Shown: piece after piece, positions 34,981 through 47,112 of the stretch
How positions within the stretch are numbered: position 1 is the stretch's first letter
Layout: each line of letters begins with the position of its first letter
Source: Polytrichum commune
Lineage: Eukaryota > Streptophyta > Polytrichopsida > Polytrichales > Polytrichaceae
Reading direction: 5' to 3'
DNA: 60,000 nucleotides
NCBI GenBank assembly: GCA_950295325.1
Contig: OX485807.1
Span: forward strand, 14,227,001-14,287,000
Notes under the pieces: generated by a model
What the model was told of the DNA's origin: nothing
The model's input: the letters and a program-made list of their open reading frames with translations, nothing else
The model's database searches: none
Translations under genes and position numbers: made by a program

Positions 34981-35760
34981 TTGATTGGTATGTGGTTAGG
35001 CGAGGATCAAAGAACAAACACCATAAAAAGAACACATATTTAAAAGAGTTTGGACTACATTTTCAGTTTTTATTAACTACTCCAAACTCAACAGTAAACA
35101 CAATTGGGAGGATCTACATATTGGATCAAGGAATCATCAAACATGCACTTCTAATAGCCTTCAGTAAATTAGGAGAGGTTTGGTTTTCAATCCGATTATT
35201 GTTGATACTCCATCATAGATTTGCTAATGCAGCACATGTTTTGTTGTGTAAATCTAATGGGAAGAAGTTGGAGAACATGGAAAACAAACTAAATAACACA
35301 CACTTAACTTAAATGTATACACACATGTTCATATTTATAAAGATGATTGGTCATTTAAGGAATCAACAAACAAGTAGTTTTGATAACCACAACTAAATCA
35401 AGGGAGGTATGATTTCTTAGTTGATTTTTGTTGATGCTTCATCGTAGATATGCTAACAAACTTCATTGTGTGAATCTAATCGGTAGAAGTTGGAGAACAT
35501 GAAAAACAAACCCAACAATGCCCACATACCTTAAATGTATACACACATGTTCACATCCATAAAGATGATGGGTCGTTTAAGGTATCAACTAACAAGCACT
35601 TTTGATAACCATAACTAAATCAAGGGAGGTATGATTCCTACATGATTTTTGGATGATGTTTCATCGTAGATATGCTAACAAGTTTCGCTGTGTGAATCTA
35701 ATCGGTAGAAGTTGGAGAACATGAAAACGAACCAAACAATACCCACATACCTTATATACA
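34981..35760. repeat. Dispersed repeat with internal tandem units of about 205 bp
   Basis: Three degenerate tandem units, marked by CATCATAGATTTGCTAA or CATCGTAGATATGCTAA and GTAGAAGTTGGAGAACATG, occur at about 35210-35280, 35438-35505 and 35660-35725. A fourth copy of the same sequence, including its upstream part 34985-35110, is at 40140-40294 joined to 41823-41985, where it is split by the insertion at 40295-41818. Confidence 0.7.
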
Positions 35761-36229
35761 CAGTTCATATGTATTTGAATTGCAAAGTACAAGGTTCAAG
35801 GCATAAATAAATACTTGATTAATATATTAACTTATAATCTGCTTAGCAACTACAAACTCATAATCTCCTACAACTCTAACATTAAACATTACTGCTATCA
35901 AATATATTGCAAGTGAAACTTGAGTCATCTCAGTGCACAAAGATGGACCTCCGCTATGAAGATCTTGAAGATGGAATCAATGATAGTCTTGGAATCACTA
36001 CTTTTGTGATTGATATGGGACTCTAACATGCTGCTTTCTGACTGGAGGCTCTACTAAGGTTACTCTTTTCTGTGGGAGCTATAAACAGAGCAGACCTACA
36101 AGCATGATGAACCTACAAATTTCTACATTTGTAGATATATAGAGTCTTGTGAAGAGTTTTCAGCAGAGGATTGAAGCTGGTTTGCTCCGAGGTGATGAAA
36201 ATCACCACAAAGAGGCATTCAAATAAATG

Positions 36230-37270
36230 TTTCTTTTCAGTGTGGGATGATCACAGCTACCAAAACTGGACGAGATCGGCCTACAACCAAGGTGAAGCAT
36301 TTACTACGAGAAAATGTGGTGTTTGGAGATTTATCACCAAGAGTTGACATCGGATTCTTCGTAGAGGGATGAACTGCTCTAATGTGACCACGATCACATG
36401 GATGTGCTCTAATAATGTTACTGTTTTCTGTGGGAGCTGTCAACAGACAAGATCTATAAGCATGATAATGAACCTCCAACATTTGTAGATACAGTCATGT
36501 ATGTAGTTCTAGGGTTTAGGGTTTAAGGTTGATAATGTTACTTGTCTATGGGATCTCACAGATACCAAAACTGGACGAGATCGGCCTACAAGCAAGGTGA
36601 AGCATTTACTATGAATAGATGTGATGTTTGGAGATTTATCACCATGAGTTGACATCAGATTCTTTGTAGAAGGATGAGCTGCTCTAATGTGACAATGATC
36701 ACATCTATGTGCTACAATAATGTTACTGTTTTCTGTGGGAGCCGTCAACAGACAGATAGACAACCATCATTAACCTCCGAATTTTGTAAAGACTTCTAGG
36801 CGTAGGGTTTAAGGTCAAATAATGTTACTTTTCTGTGTGAGATCAGAGCTACCAAAGCTGGACAAGATCGATCTGCAAGCAAGGTGAAGCCACTGTTATA
36901 AGTAGAATCTGTGATGTTTGGAGAGTTATCACCCAAGAATTGACTTCAGATTCTTTGTAGAAGGATGAGCTGCTCTAATGTGACAACGATCCCATGGATG
37001 TGCTCCAATAATGTTACTGTTTTCTGTGGGAGCTGTCAACAGGAAAGACCTACCAGGATAATAAACCTCCGAATCAAACTCTAGGTACAGTTGGCATGTG
37101 TAAAGAAAGTTCTATGGTTTAGGGTTTTAGGCTAATAATGTTACTTCTTTGTGTGAGATCACAGCTACAAGAGCTGGAGAAGCTCGGTCTAACTTACAAG
37201 CAAGGTGATTCAAGCTGTTGTATTAAGTAGATCTGACGTTTGGAGCTTCATCAGCAAGAAATTCATCCAC
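36230..37270. repeat. Four tandem units of about 300 bp, several with telo-box motifs
   Basis: Unit landmarks are TCACAGCTACCAAAACTGGA.GAGATCGG followed by CAAGCAAGGTGAAGC (at about 36249, 36549, 36846 and 37156) and GGATGAGCTGCTCTAATGTGAC (36367, 36673, 36964). TTACTGTTTTCTGTGGGAGC recurs near 36418, 36722 and 37014. Three spacers contain AGGGTTT-type motifs (36510-36524, 36791-36798, 37116-37129). No coding function is seen. Confidence 0.75.
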
Positions 37271-38330
37271 TTGCTTAGAGTTGGAAATCACATCCGGTCT
37301 CAACCTCAGCTGGCTGAGTCAGTTTGATCAGCTGGCAACGAGAATCTGAGGTCGGCAGCCGATCGCGAGCGAGCAAACTAAAACTTGATACGATGATCGT
37401 CGTCATTTGCACCACCATGGTCATCGGATTCTTCACAGGCGTAAGGTCCAATTCCTGCCAAATTCCATCGTTGTTGAAAGGCATCCAGGGGGAGGTCGAC
37501 CTGCGGTAGCACACGACGATAGTTGTCCTTCCTTCCGGACAAATCGACCGCCGGAAACTGGGTTTCATACAACTTGAGGTAAGTATACGGAACTCTAAAC
37601 CCACCAAATTCATGGCTAAATGCCCCACATCTTCCATTGTTTCTCTTCACAAAAGATTTCTTCACCAAGTGATCTTGGGCTTATGGTTCCACCAGAAACC
37701 CACTAACCCAAAAACCTAAATGCCACCAAATTCATGACTAACTGCTGCTATATCTGCCATTGTAACTTACTCCGCACAAGATTACTTGACCGAGTGATCC
37801 TGGGCTTATGATTCCACCAGAAACCCACTTACCCAACAATCCAAAATCCACCAAATTCAGCTAAATGCTACATCTGCGATTGAACTTAGTCCCGCACAAG
37901 ATTTCTGACCCAGAGATCACGGGCTTTTGATTTCCACCTAAAACCCGCCAAATTCACTGCTTAATTGCTACATTTCGCAGTGTTACTCTGCACAAGATTA
38001 ATTGAGCGCTGGGCTTATGCTTCCTCCAGAAATCCACTAACCCAAAACTCAAAACGCACCAAATTCATAATGTCTTCAGCCTCGGAACTTCTCGATACAC
38101 ATCATCTCTACATCAAAAAAATCTTTGAGATCAATTGGAAACAGATGTAATTTAACCGGTGGCAGTGCTTTCAAGCTTCAACGAGGGATCTACAACCTGC
38201 CAAAAGCTGGCGTACAGTCAGGAATATTTTTGAAGCCAACTGTAGCTCCTGCTAGGCTGCTACCGATCAGGGAGATTCTTCCGGAACCTCAATTTCCGAC
38301 ACCGTCCACGCATACATGAGATCGTGCATC
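37271..38330. other. Unassigned DNA with short tandem repeats
   Basis: Between about 37620 and 38080 a segment of about 115 bp recurs three to four times in degenerate form (AAGATTTCTTCACCAAGTGATC..GGGCTTATG..CCACCAGAAACCCACTAACCC). No protein is recognised. Confidence 0.45.
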
Positions 38331-38340
38331 AAAGAATAAG

Positions 38341-39563
38341 GGCGGACGTCAAAGAACTTTCCCCACGAACTTTTTGAGGGAGGAATATTCGGGCAGGGGC
38401 AGCCGCCCCACAGATTTTCTGGACCCGACCGAAAACTGCTGCCCGCGGCCCGCCCGAATTCGAAAAAATTATTGTCCTTGCATTCTTGAAGGCCACGTAT
38501 CCACAAATCCCATATTGAGTGCACTTCATTTTTAAAGTTCCAAATCCAATATATATGTTCACTTCCATTGATTAAGTAAGCGATTGATTGGATTTCATTG
38601 ACAAAGTGAAACTGCCAATAAAGCATGTAATTAACTTGGAAGTTAAAAATATTGCAAAATCCTCATTAGCATTGAGGTTATAATTTTTGTGACTTACCAT
38701 TGAAAGGGTCTTTTTCATTCTAAAATGAAACTAAAATGAATAATTTTTTTATATTTTATATTTTATAGTTAATACCTTATATTATCACAAATATTTCATA
38801 CGCATTTAAACTAGTTAAGTGTGATTGAATGCAACTAAGTCTAATAAATTATGATTAATCCTGATTAATTCTAATTAATCCCAATTAAATCAGAAAGAGT
38901 GCTAACCAAAATAATTAAGCCTAATTAATTATAAAATGTACTTACTGGAATTAATCACAATTTAATAGTATTGACTCCAGTAAATATAATTTAAAATTAA
39001 TTAGGCTTAATTATTTTGGTAAGCATATTTTTCTGATTTAATTCGGCTTCATTAGGATTAATCAGAATTAATTAGACTTAGTTACGTTCAATCACATTTA
39101 ATTAATTTAAATGCATATTGTGAAGTTATTAACTAGACTATAATTTTTAACATGTAGAAAATAAATCATTAATTTTAGTTTTATTTTAGAATGAAAAAGA
39201 CCCTTTCAATGGTAAGTCACAAAAATTATAACCTCAGTGCTAATGAGGATTTCATAATATTTTTAACTTCCAAGTTAATTACATGCTTTATTGGCAGTTT
39301 CACTTTGTGAATGAAATCCAATCAATCGCTTATTTACTCAATGGAAGTGAACATATATATTGGATTTGGGACCTTGAAAATGAAGTGCTCTCAATATGGG
39401 ATTTGTGGATACGTGGCCTTCAAGAATGCAAGGACAATAGTTTTTTCGAAGTCGGACGGGCGGGTAGCAGTTTTCGGTCGGGTCCAGAAAATATGTTGGA
39501 CGGTTGCCCCTGCCCGAACATTCCTCCCCCGAAAAGTTTGTGGGGGGGAACTTAACGTCCGCC
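38341..39563. mobile_element. Mutator-like foldback element, copy 1 (perfect 9-bp target duplication)
   Basis: A 1,223-bp element that is almost one complete inverted repeat centred near 38960. It begins GGCGGACGTC and ends AACGTCCGCC. The flanking nonamer AAGAATAAG is present at 38332-38340 and 39564-39572. Long inverted ends plus a 9-bp duplication are the hallmark of Mutator-like elements. No transposase is present. Open frames on the two arms (near 38267-38626 and 39283-39555) are mirror images of one repeat, not genes. A second family member is at 56203-57370. Confidence 0.9.
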
Positions 39564-39572
39564 AAGAATAAG

Positions 39573-40290
39573 TTAGCCACCACATTTGAAACGACAAAAT
39601 TTGTTTATTTTTATAAGAACTACATCAAATATGATATTTGGTGTGATATGGTTTTTAATTACTATGGTAACTTTTTAGATGACACTTCTTATGAATAAGC
39701 GAACAAATCCTGTCATGAATGATGGATGAGATCATTCATTGGCCAAAACCCTACCTTCTCTTGTCAGCAACTTCTGATGAAATATTGTCATGGATGATTG
39801 AAATTTGGATGAAAAATCACTTGGTAAGTGACGGTAATTGCAACACCGTAAATCTATAATCCCCCAAATTGATTACAAGGAATGAAAAATAATGTTGGGT
39901 TAACATTTAGTGTTGGTTACACTATACTGTGGTTTACAATTAGTCTTGAGCAAGAAAATTAGAATTGGTGCCACTGAATTTCATAATTAGTGTACTACTG
40001 TGAATGTATGTACGATCATGATCGTGCAATATGCCTCAAAATCAGAGTCGGTAACACAATTGAAGTTTGGAAGGAAAAGTTTCAAGTTTTACTGATTGGA
40101 GTATGAGGGTGTTATTTTGTTATTTTTCTTAATTGAGCACTTATAATATTTGATTGGTGTATGGTTTGGTGAGGATCAAGGAATGAACATCATAAACACA
40201 GATGCTTGAAAAGATTGGACCACTCTTCAAATTTTTTTAACTACTCCACACTCAACAGTGAACAAAATTGGGAGGACCCATATATTCAAT
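39573..40290. repeat. Family D repeat copy and start of the split 35-kb-type repeat
   Basis: 39650-39990 matches the family D repeat at 23090-23400. 40080-40290 matches 34920-35110. No gene is seen. Confidence 0.5.
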
Positions 40291-40294
40291 GAAG

Positions 40295-41818
40295 TGTCGT
40301 GTAAATAACGATTGTGTGTCACTACAGCTCGAGTACCAACCATATGAGCCCAAAATGAATGCTCATATTTGTTTTATGTTTAGAATTTATTTAGAATTGC
40401 ATTTGGAGTGTTATTAAAAAAATCAAAAGTATAAAAAGAATGAGGCTTGGTGTGGTTTATATTTTAGGCCTTAAGCCTATTTTGTGTGGTTAATTAGGAG
40501 CTTAGTGACATTAGGGAGTGTTTTGGTTAAGTGAGTAGTGTTTGATGAAGCAAGAGGAAGGGCCTTGGATTTTAAAATGTTTGAATTAGAACATGTTCTT
40601 GTTGGTTTAGAGGGTGAGGATTTAGTGGATAGGATAAGGTCCTACTAAGTAGGAGAAGGTTAAGGGGTTTGTGGTGTTGGGTGCCCTCTCCTCCTCCTCA
40701 TTTTTTTTTTCCCTCTCTTCTTCTTCTTCCTCTCTTCTCTTCTCTTTCTCTTCCCCTCCTCTCTAGGTTTTGCACTCTTAGAGTTAGACAAAAGGTGTGA
40801 ATTAGTAAAGAGGGTATTAGGGGATTTAGTGTGATTAGGTAGGAATATTAGTAAGAGGGTCTCGTGGAGATTATTGAGGCCAAGTAGAGGATTAGTGTGG
40901 TTAATTAGGATTTGAATACTAAGCTGGGATAGTAAGGGTTTGCCGAGGCAGATTAAGGACGCAGCTGAAATATTAGCTGGGACAGTAAGGGTCTGCCGAG
41001 GCAGGTTAAGGAGGCGGCTGAAATATAAGCTGGAACAGTAAGGGTCTGCCGAGGCAGGTTAAGGAGGCAACTGAAATATAAGCTGGGACAATAAGGGTAT
41101 GCCGAGGCAGATTAAGGAGGCAGCTGAAATATAAGCTGGGACAGTAAGGGTCTGTCGAGGCAAGTTAAGGAGGCAGCTGAAATATAAGCTGGGACAGTAA
41201 GGGTCTGCCGAGGAAGGTTAAGGAGGCAGCTGAAATATAAAGCCGGGATGGTGAAGCAGTTGCCGGGACATTTGGGGCCAAGGTGATATAAAGGAGGGAG
41301 CCGTGGTGCCACATTAGACTAAGGAATAGATAGTTAATTAGGTTGTCACTCAATATTAGTTTACATAATTAGTCGTTAGTAAGCTAGGAGAACAAGAAGT
41401 ATTGGATGGTAGGATTAGCGGTGTTATGATTGGGATAATATAGAAGAGCGTTTGTCAACGCTTGTAATATTATCGTGGAATGGATTGGTGTGCACTGATT
41501 GATGGGAAATGTAATGGAGTCTCACGAATTTGGTAAAATGGAGTTATGGAAACATGAATATGATACCCATTCCCTCACCCGGACTAGGACGCTTAAGGGT
41601 GGGTGGTTTGGCCTCACAAACCACCACTAACAAATAACACTAAAACATAGCAAAGGCACACATACACAACACACCTTCACATGGCAAGAATGCCAAGCCA
41701 AGGAGGAGACTCCTCACCTAGGAGCATCTCCACAAAGCCAAGGGTTTCATCCATCCATATCCAAATGGATGAAATCCCTCCGAGTGCAGTGTGGTCACCG
41801 ATGCCGCATACCGTGACA
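40295..41818 (+). mobile_element. Solo-LTR-like insertion of 1,524 bp with GAAG target duplication
   Basis: Starts TGTCGTGTAAAT, ends ATACCGTGACA, and is flanked by GAAG at 40291-40294 and 41819-41822. Joining the flanks gives sequence that aligns with the uninterrupted relative at 35092-35160 and again near 35355-35395 (GGAATCAACAAAC..ACAACTAAA), which therefore serves as an empty site. TG...CA ends and a short direct duplication suggest an LTR left by recombination or a non-autonomous LTR element. There are no coding segments and no internal primer site. Confidence 0.75.
40921..41262. repeat. 53-bp satellite inside the solo-LTR-like insertion
   Basis: Seven units start AGCTGGGACAGTAAGGGTCTG near 40922, 40975, 41028, 41081, 41134, 41187 and 41240, a 53-bp period with few mismatches in the middle units. 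This gives a periodic minus-strand frame with no relation to a known protein. Confidence 0.9.
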
Positions 41819-41822
41819 GAAG

Positions 41823-43648
41823 AAATCAACAACACACGCACTTCCAAAAATCACAACTAAACTAGGGAAGGTCCAATTTTCAATCCGATTTTTGTTGATG
41901 CTTCATCATAGATTTGCTAATGCAACACAAGTTTCGTTCCATAAATCTAATTGGTAGAAGTTGGAGAACATGAAAACAAAATGGAAATAAAACACACATA
42001 CCTTATGTAAGTTACCTTACTACTCCCTCGGGTTTCGTGGTCTTACTTCTGATCAACTGGTTGAAGTTGAGGGGACATCACAGGCCACCAATTGAAACAA
42101 AGCTATGAATGTAGGCATCCATGAAATGCTCCAGGAATATTGTTGATGAGAGATTAAATTAGTCAGTGTAAAAGATATTAAAGTCCCCAACTGAAAGTTA
42201 AGGGAACATCAAGCCACCAATTGAAACTTTGAATTTATTAAGATTCTAAGTATGCATGCAATGCTCAAGGTACTCTGCTAATAAGCACCTTTGATGAACA
42301 TCAGCAGTTTTTCAGCAGATTACATGTTGAAGTATATAAACTATGTGATCTATTCGCCATCATCAAACAAACAAGCAAACAAATAAAGGAAGAAAAACTC
42401 AACGCCGTCTCAAATAGCGAAGTTGGAGTTTGGAAACGACGAGCAATTTATACACTGATGTATCCATCAGAACATCTGGTTTTCATCTGCTATGATATTC
42501 TTCACTTTTTGGCAAATCCTCAACCTCTTGAGTTCTAGGAATTCATGCAGTTTGAATTGTCAATAATTTCATCGCAGTGCTCATGGGCAGGTCTAAATAC
42601 TTTACTGCGATTCAGAAGTTGCCTGTGTTTTGAACTAGGTTCTAGATAAATCCACACAAAAACAGTGCTTATGACAGTATTCTTTGCATTGTCAAATACA
42701 TGAACATTGCAAAACAAGCCGTTTTGGGAGAAGACAATGAGATGCAAACCTATAAAACATTGTGCTTGAAACACCACTCTAGATGTGCATTTTTCACAAA
42801 TAACAATGAACTTGTAACAAAGGTATGCTTGCAAAAAGAAATGCACTCCGCATCTTAGGTTGATATCTGCACTTCTATCATAAAACAACCAATAAAATAA
42901 CAAGTATGCAATTTCAAAAACATGTATAGTATACAACATGCGCAAGTCTAGATTTACTTAACAAGGTAAAGTGTGTCTAAAAGTAACATTGGCCTTCAAG
43001 CAACACCTATATTTCATCTTTAAATTGGCAACAAGTGAGTGCGCTTCGTGCATTGAGTAAGCCAAAGATAAAAGCCACTAATCATATGTGACATTGCACA
43101 CAAAATAACACCACTTTGGCCATTCAAAGTGGTGGTGTGAGAAGGGTGTAAGAACAATTTAAGAAGAGTGCCAACTTTGGCCAACCACAATGGTTGATCT
43201 AAGATCTACCCGTTTAAGGAGGCGGTGTAAGAGGTGTTCTACAAAAGGTGAACAATACCCTCAATTTATAGAAGACTCTCACGTGCTAAAGCTGATGATA
43301 TTGAGGAAAATTTCACCTAATAATCCAACATTAGTGGACCCTTCCTATGTGACACCAAAAGACCCAATGTTGTGGTACACTTCAACAACTTTGATGATTT
43401 ATAGGGGTAACAAAAAAACCGTTTTTCAGAGCATGTTTCTATCAAAATTTACTAACCTAGGTGAATTTTCTTGAAATGTTACGAAAATGGTAAGAAACCA
43501 AAAGTCAGTAAAACCACTGGGGTTGTCACTATAAGACCACTTGCCTTACCTAGTTTTTGGTGCATTTGGCAGTGACTCAAAAAGGCTAATGGACTGGGAG
43601 AAAGTTGGGCCATTTTGCCCCACTGTCTTTCTACTGATAATGATGTGG
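41823..43648. other. Unassigned DNA between the solo insertion and the chromovirus
   Basis: 41823-41985 completes the split dispersed repeat. 42050-42290 holds an imperfect tandem duplication of about 125 bp (both copies contain GCCACCAATTGAAAC). A 136-codon open frame (42945-42535, minus) matches no family I know and its composition looks non-coding. Confidence 0.45.
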
Positions 43649-43653
43649 TTGAT

Positions 43654-44008
43654 TGTAACGTACCTTCGTAATCTTTCATGAAAACAATTATTTATTACAT
43701 AAGCTCACCTCCCAACCTAGAGACACACCACAAAACATAATGTGTGTTCTCTTTTCCCCAAGCCATATTTATACATAGTATCTTTGAGATATTTTTAGAA
43801 GATTCAAGTCTTTCTATACATAGACTGAAGTCTCCTTGTCTATATTCTTAAATCACTTTTTCTTTTTCTTTTCATAGATAAGAATCATCCAACTTCTCGT
43901 TCTTCTCGTCCTTCGATTTCTCATTCATCCACGCTTCTTAGTCTTGACCGTTCATCCATGCAATTCATTTCCATCCTCAACAATACGTTTCCCAATTAGT
44001 CCATTATA
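43654..44008 (-). repeat. 3' LTR of the chromovirus
   Basis: Shares CGTACCTTCGTAATCTTTC and about 100 further bases with the right end of the element, and CCTCAACAATACGTTTCCC with its other side. Complete compared with the 155-bp right copy. Confidence 0.8.
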
Positions 44009-44009
44009 C

Positions 44010-44022
44010 TCTTCCCCTCTCA
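44010..44022 (-). promoter_or_regulatory. Polypurine tract of the chromovirus
   Basis: Reads GAGAGGGGAAGAG on the element strand, immediately inside the 3' LTR, the expected primer site for plus-strand DNA synthesis. Confidence 0.7.
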
Positions 44023-44286
44023 AATTAAGTCATTGTCCGCAATGACAAAATTTGGGTAAGTTTCCCTGAACTCATTTTCTAACTCCCATGATGCCTCATC
44101 TTCAAGATAATCTTTCCACTTAATAAGAAATCTCCTGAATGACCTATTCCTGAGGTGTTGCAAATCAACCTGTAAAATTCTTTCAGGTTCAGCCAACATC
44201 TCCCCCTCAGGAACTACTTGAGGTAAATCTGGAAGCACATAATCGGGGTCAGATACATATTTTCTTAACAGACTTACATGAAACAC
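44020..44286 (-). pseudogene. Chromodomain segment of the chromovirus
   Basis: The last coding block, 88 codons. It opens with the integrase C-terminal FHVSLLRKYV motif typical of chromoviruses and ends with a chromodomain core: FLIKWKDY, then the EASWELENEF segment with its conserved Trp. Chromodomains of these elements steer integration to histone-marked chromatin. It shares a frame with the integrase block but a stop lies between them (44331-44329). Confidence 0.88.
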
Positions 44287-44328
44287 ATTATGAATTTTCT
44301 AGTCCTTGGGTAAGTCTAACGCATATGT

Positions 44329-45198
44329 CTAACCAACTCTCTTAAGAATTTGAAACGGACCACAAAATCTAGGGGATAATTTTCTAGACCTTCCAAGTTT
44401 TAATCCAGAGCATTTAGGCGTGACTTTCAAAAATACTTTCTCCCCAACTTCAAACTCTCTTACACTCCTTCTTTGATCAGCATAGAATTTAGATCTCTCT
44501 TGCGCACCTTGCATACATTGCTTAGCACATTCCAATATACTATGCATTTCTTGAATCATTTGATTCAAACTTTCAATTTTAGAGTTAGGAGTTGCTAAAG
44601 AGATTGGAGTTCTACATTCTTGACCATATAAAGCATAAAATGGACTCATCCCTATGCTACTATGCTCTCGTTGATAATAAGAAAATTGTATCAAATACAA
44701 CCACTTATCCCAAGACTGTTGTCTTTTACCAACATACATTCGAAGCATGTCTTCAAGACTCCTGTTGGTTCTCTCAGTCTGTCCATCTGTTTCTGGATGA
44801 TATGCCGAACTCATACTAATCTTGGTGCCACATAATTTGAACAAAGATTTCCAAAATTCACTCACGAATTTTCTATCTCTATCACAAATTATCTCTCGCG
44901 GCAACCCATAATTCACAAATATCTCTTTGAGAAACAATTTAGCTACTCCCGAAGTTGTCACATTTGTAGGTGTAGGTATAAATCGAGCCACCTTAGTTAG
45001 TCTATCAACAACCACAAAAATGCTATCAAAGCCCTTGTGAGTCCTAAAAAGACCCACAATGAAATCCATAGAAATAGACTCCCACTTTCTATTAGGCATT
45101 GACAGTGGTTGTAACAACCCTGGATGTTTTACTTGCTCCACTTTGTTTGTTTGACACAACAAACACCTCTCGACATGATCTTTCACATTTCTTTTCAA
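44329..45198 (-). pseudogene. Integrase of the chromovirus
   Basis: A 289-codon block. The end of the HHCC zinc finger (CLLCQ) is followed by SMDFIVGL, CDRDRKF and the HPETDGQTERTNRSLEDMLR segment, which carry the D, D and E of the catalytic triad. The first half of the zinc finger (SGHPGFQKT) is in the preceding block, in another frame, so a frameshift near 45196 separates them. Confidence 0.9.
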
Positions 45199-45992
45199 TC
45201 CTCGCCAAAAGTAATATTTTTTACTGCCGTGTATGTTTTCTGAAACCCTGGATGACCTGAGATAGGAATATTGTGATAATCATAGATAATAATTTTCCTA
45301 TTATCTCTCACCTCAGGAACACAAATTCGAGACTTATAATATAGAATATCCGCATCCAAAGTATAGGCAGAGAACTTATCAATTTCCTCTTGAGTTCTAG
45401 ATTCTTTCGACAAACTCTCAAAATGAATAGAGAAGAACACATCATCCCTATAACGTTCTTTGATTTTATCAAGTATAGTGTCTTTAACTAAAGACACTGC
45501 GTTTGAAAAGGGTCTACGTGACAAAGAATATGCTACAACATTTTCTTTTCCTTTCACGTATTGAATTTCAAAATTAAACTCTTGCATTAACTCCATCCAC
45601 CGACTTTGTCTACGGTTTAGATTAGATTGGGTAGTCGAATATCGTAAGGACCGATGATATGTCTCTATCTTAAATACACTACCTAATAGGTGGTGACGCA
45701 AGACCTTTAATGCGTGAATTATCGCTAATAATTTTTTCTCATGGACGGGATAATTCAACTCTGCATTGTTAAGTTTTCTGGATTCATAAGCAATCACCCT
45801 GCCTTCTTGCATAAGGATAGCACCTATAGCCATATCACTAGCATTTGTGCATAAGACTAGCCCGCCTTTCAAAGGATTCATGATCCTCAAGACCGGGGCT
45901 TTTGTCAGAGCTTTCTTTAAAGCCTCAAAGCTTTCATGACAATCACGAGTCCAAGTGATTCTTTCATATTTGCCTTTCAACAAATCCGTCAT
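45195..45992 (-). pseudogene. RNase H domain of the chromovirus
   Basis: A 265-codon block with the RT-RNase H connection and the RNase H fold (TNASDMAIGAILMQEG, YPVHEKKLLAIIHAL, QSRWMELMQEF). The segment normally containing TDH reads ETYHRSL, so a catalytic Asp is replaced by Tyr, and the late Asp-Ser-Arg motif reads YSLSRRP. It is probably inactive independently of the frameshifts. Confidence 0.85.
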
Positions 45993-46071
45993 GGGGGCTG
46001 CAATCTTGGCAAAAATTCCTTACATATTTCCGCATGTAAGTAGCCAACCCCAAAAAGTGTCTGACCTCAGT

Positions 46072-47103
46072 CTAATCCTTTGGCATGGGCCACCTAACCA
46101 CCGTCTCGAACTTTTTAGGATCAACTGAGACACCTTCGTCAGACAACACATGTCCAAGGTATTCAATCTGGGTGCGGAAAAATTGACATTTGCTTCTCTT
46201 AGCATACAATTTATGTCTTCTCAAAACATCAAACACCTTCTCAAGGTGTTCTTTATGTTCCTCCTCATTTTTGGAAAACACTAATATGTCATCCATGAAA
46301 ACAAGGGTGAAGACTCCCATAAATTCTCTGAATATGGTATTCATGAGATTCATAAATGTGGCAGGTGCATTGGTAAATCCAAAAGGCATAACCAAATATT
46401 CGTAGTGGCCAAAACGACTACGGAAAGCTATTTTTTCAATGTCACTCTCTTTGATTCTTATTTGATTATATCCAGTTTTCAAATCAATTTTTGAAAACAT
46501 CTTAGCCTCACTCAATTGGTCCACCAATTCATCAAATATGGGCAATGGATATTTGTTTTTAATGGTAGACTTATTGAGACCTTTATAATCCACACATAGC
46601 CTCAAACTACCATCTTTTTTCTTTTGAAATAATACAGGAGCATCCCACGGAGATTTGCTAGGTCTAATGTAACTCTTCTTTAACAAATCTCTTAATTGAG
46701 TTTCCAACTCAATATTCTCTTTAAAAGAATGCCTATAAGGTGCCTTAGCTATCGGTGCCATACCAGGTACCAATTCAATAGCATGATCCACCTCTATTTG
46801 AGGTGGCATTCCTGGCAACTCATCAAGAAAAATATCCTGATAATTTGCAAGAAAATCCTCAACATTTATGGGTTCTTTGCAACTTGATTTCAACTCATTT
46901 GAAACCTTATGAATATCAATTGCAAAGACTTCTTGTTTCTTTCTTAGACACCTCTTCATTTGTGTAGCAGAAAGTAAAGGTATTTTAGGTAGAGCTCTCG
47001 TACCTTTGAGTGTGAAAGGTTTACCGTCGGAAAGTTTGCCATGAACCTCTCCATGTTTGCAAGCAATCCATGCGTCCACGTCATTGAGCCACGACATTCC
47101 CAT
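46072..47103 (-). pseudogene. Reverse transcriptase of the chromovirus
   Basis: A 343-codon block. Landmarks are [61 protein letters not shown], the catalytic FMDD box (about 46290) and [14 protein letters not shown]. It is intact across the whole palm region. It is joined in frame to the gag/protease block through one stop at 47115-47113. Confidence 0.93.
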
Positions 47104-47112
47104 AATGACGTC

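Noticed and set aside
38267-38626. 119-codon frame with a near-identical partner on the opposite strand at 39283-39555
   Set aside because: They are the two arms of the foldback element read in mirror orientation, not two genes.
40921-41262. Coding repeat protein
   Set aside because: The 53-bp period is not a multiple of three and the open frames are short accidents of the satellite.
42535-42945. 136-codon minus-strand open frame
   Set aside because: Matches no family I know, has no promoter, splice or repeat context, and its composition looks like AT-rich non-coding DNA.
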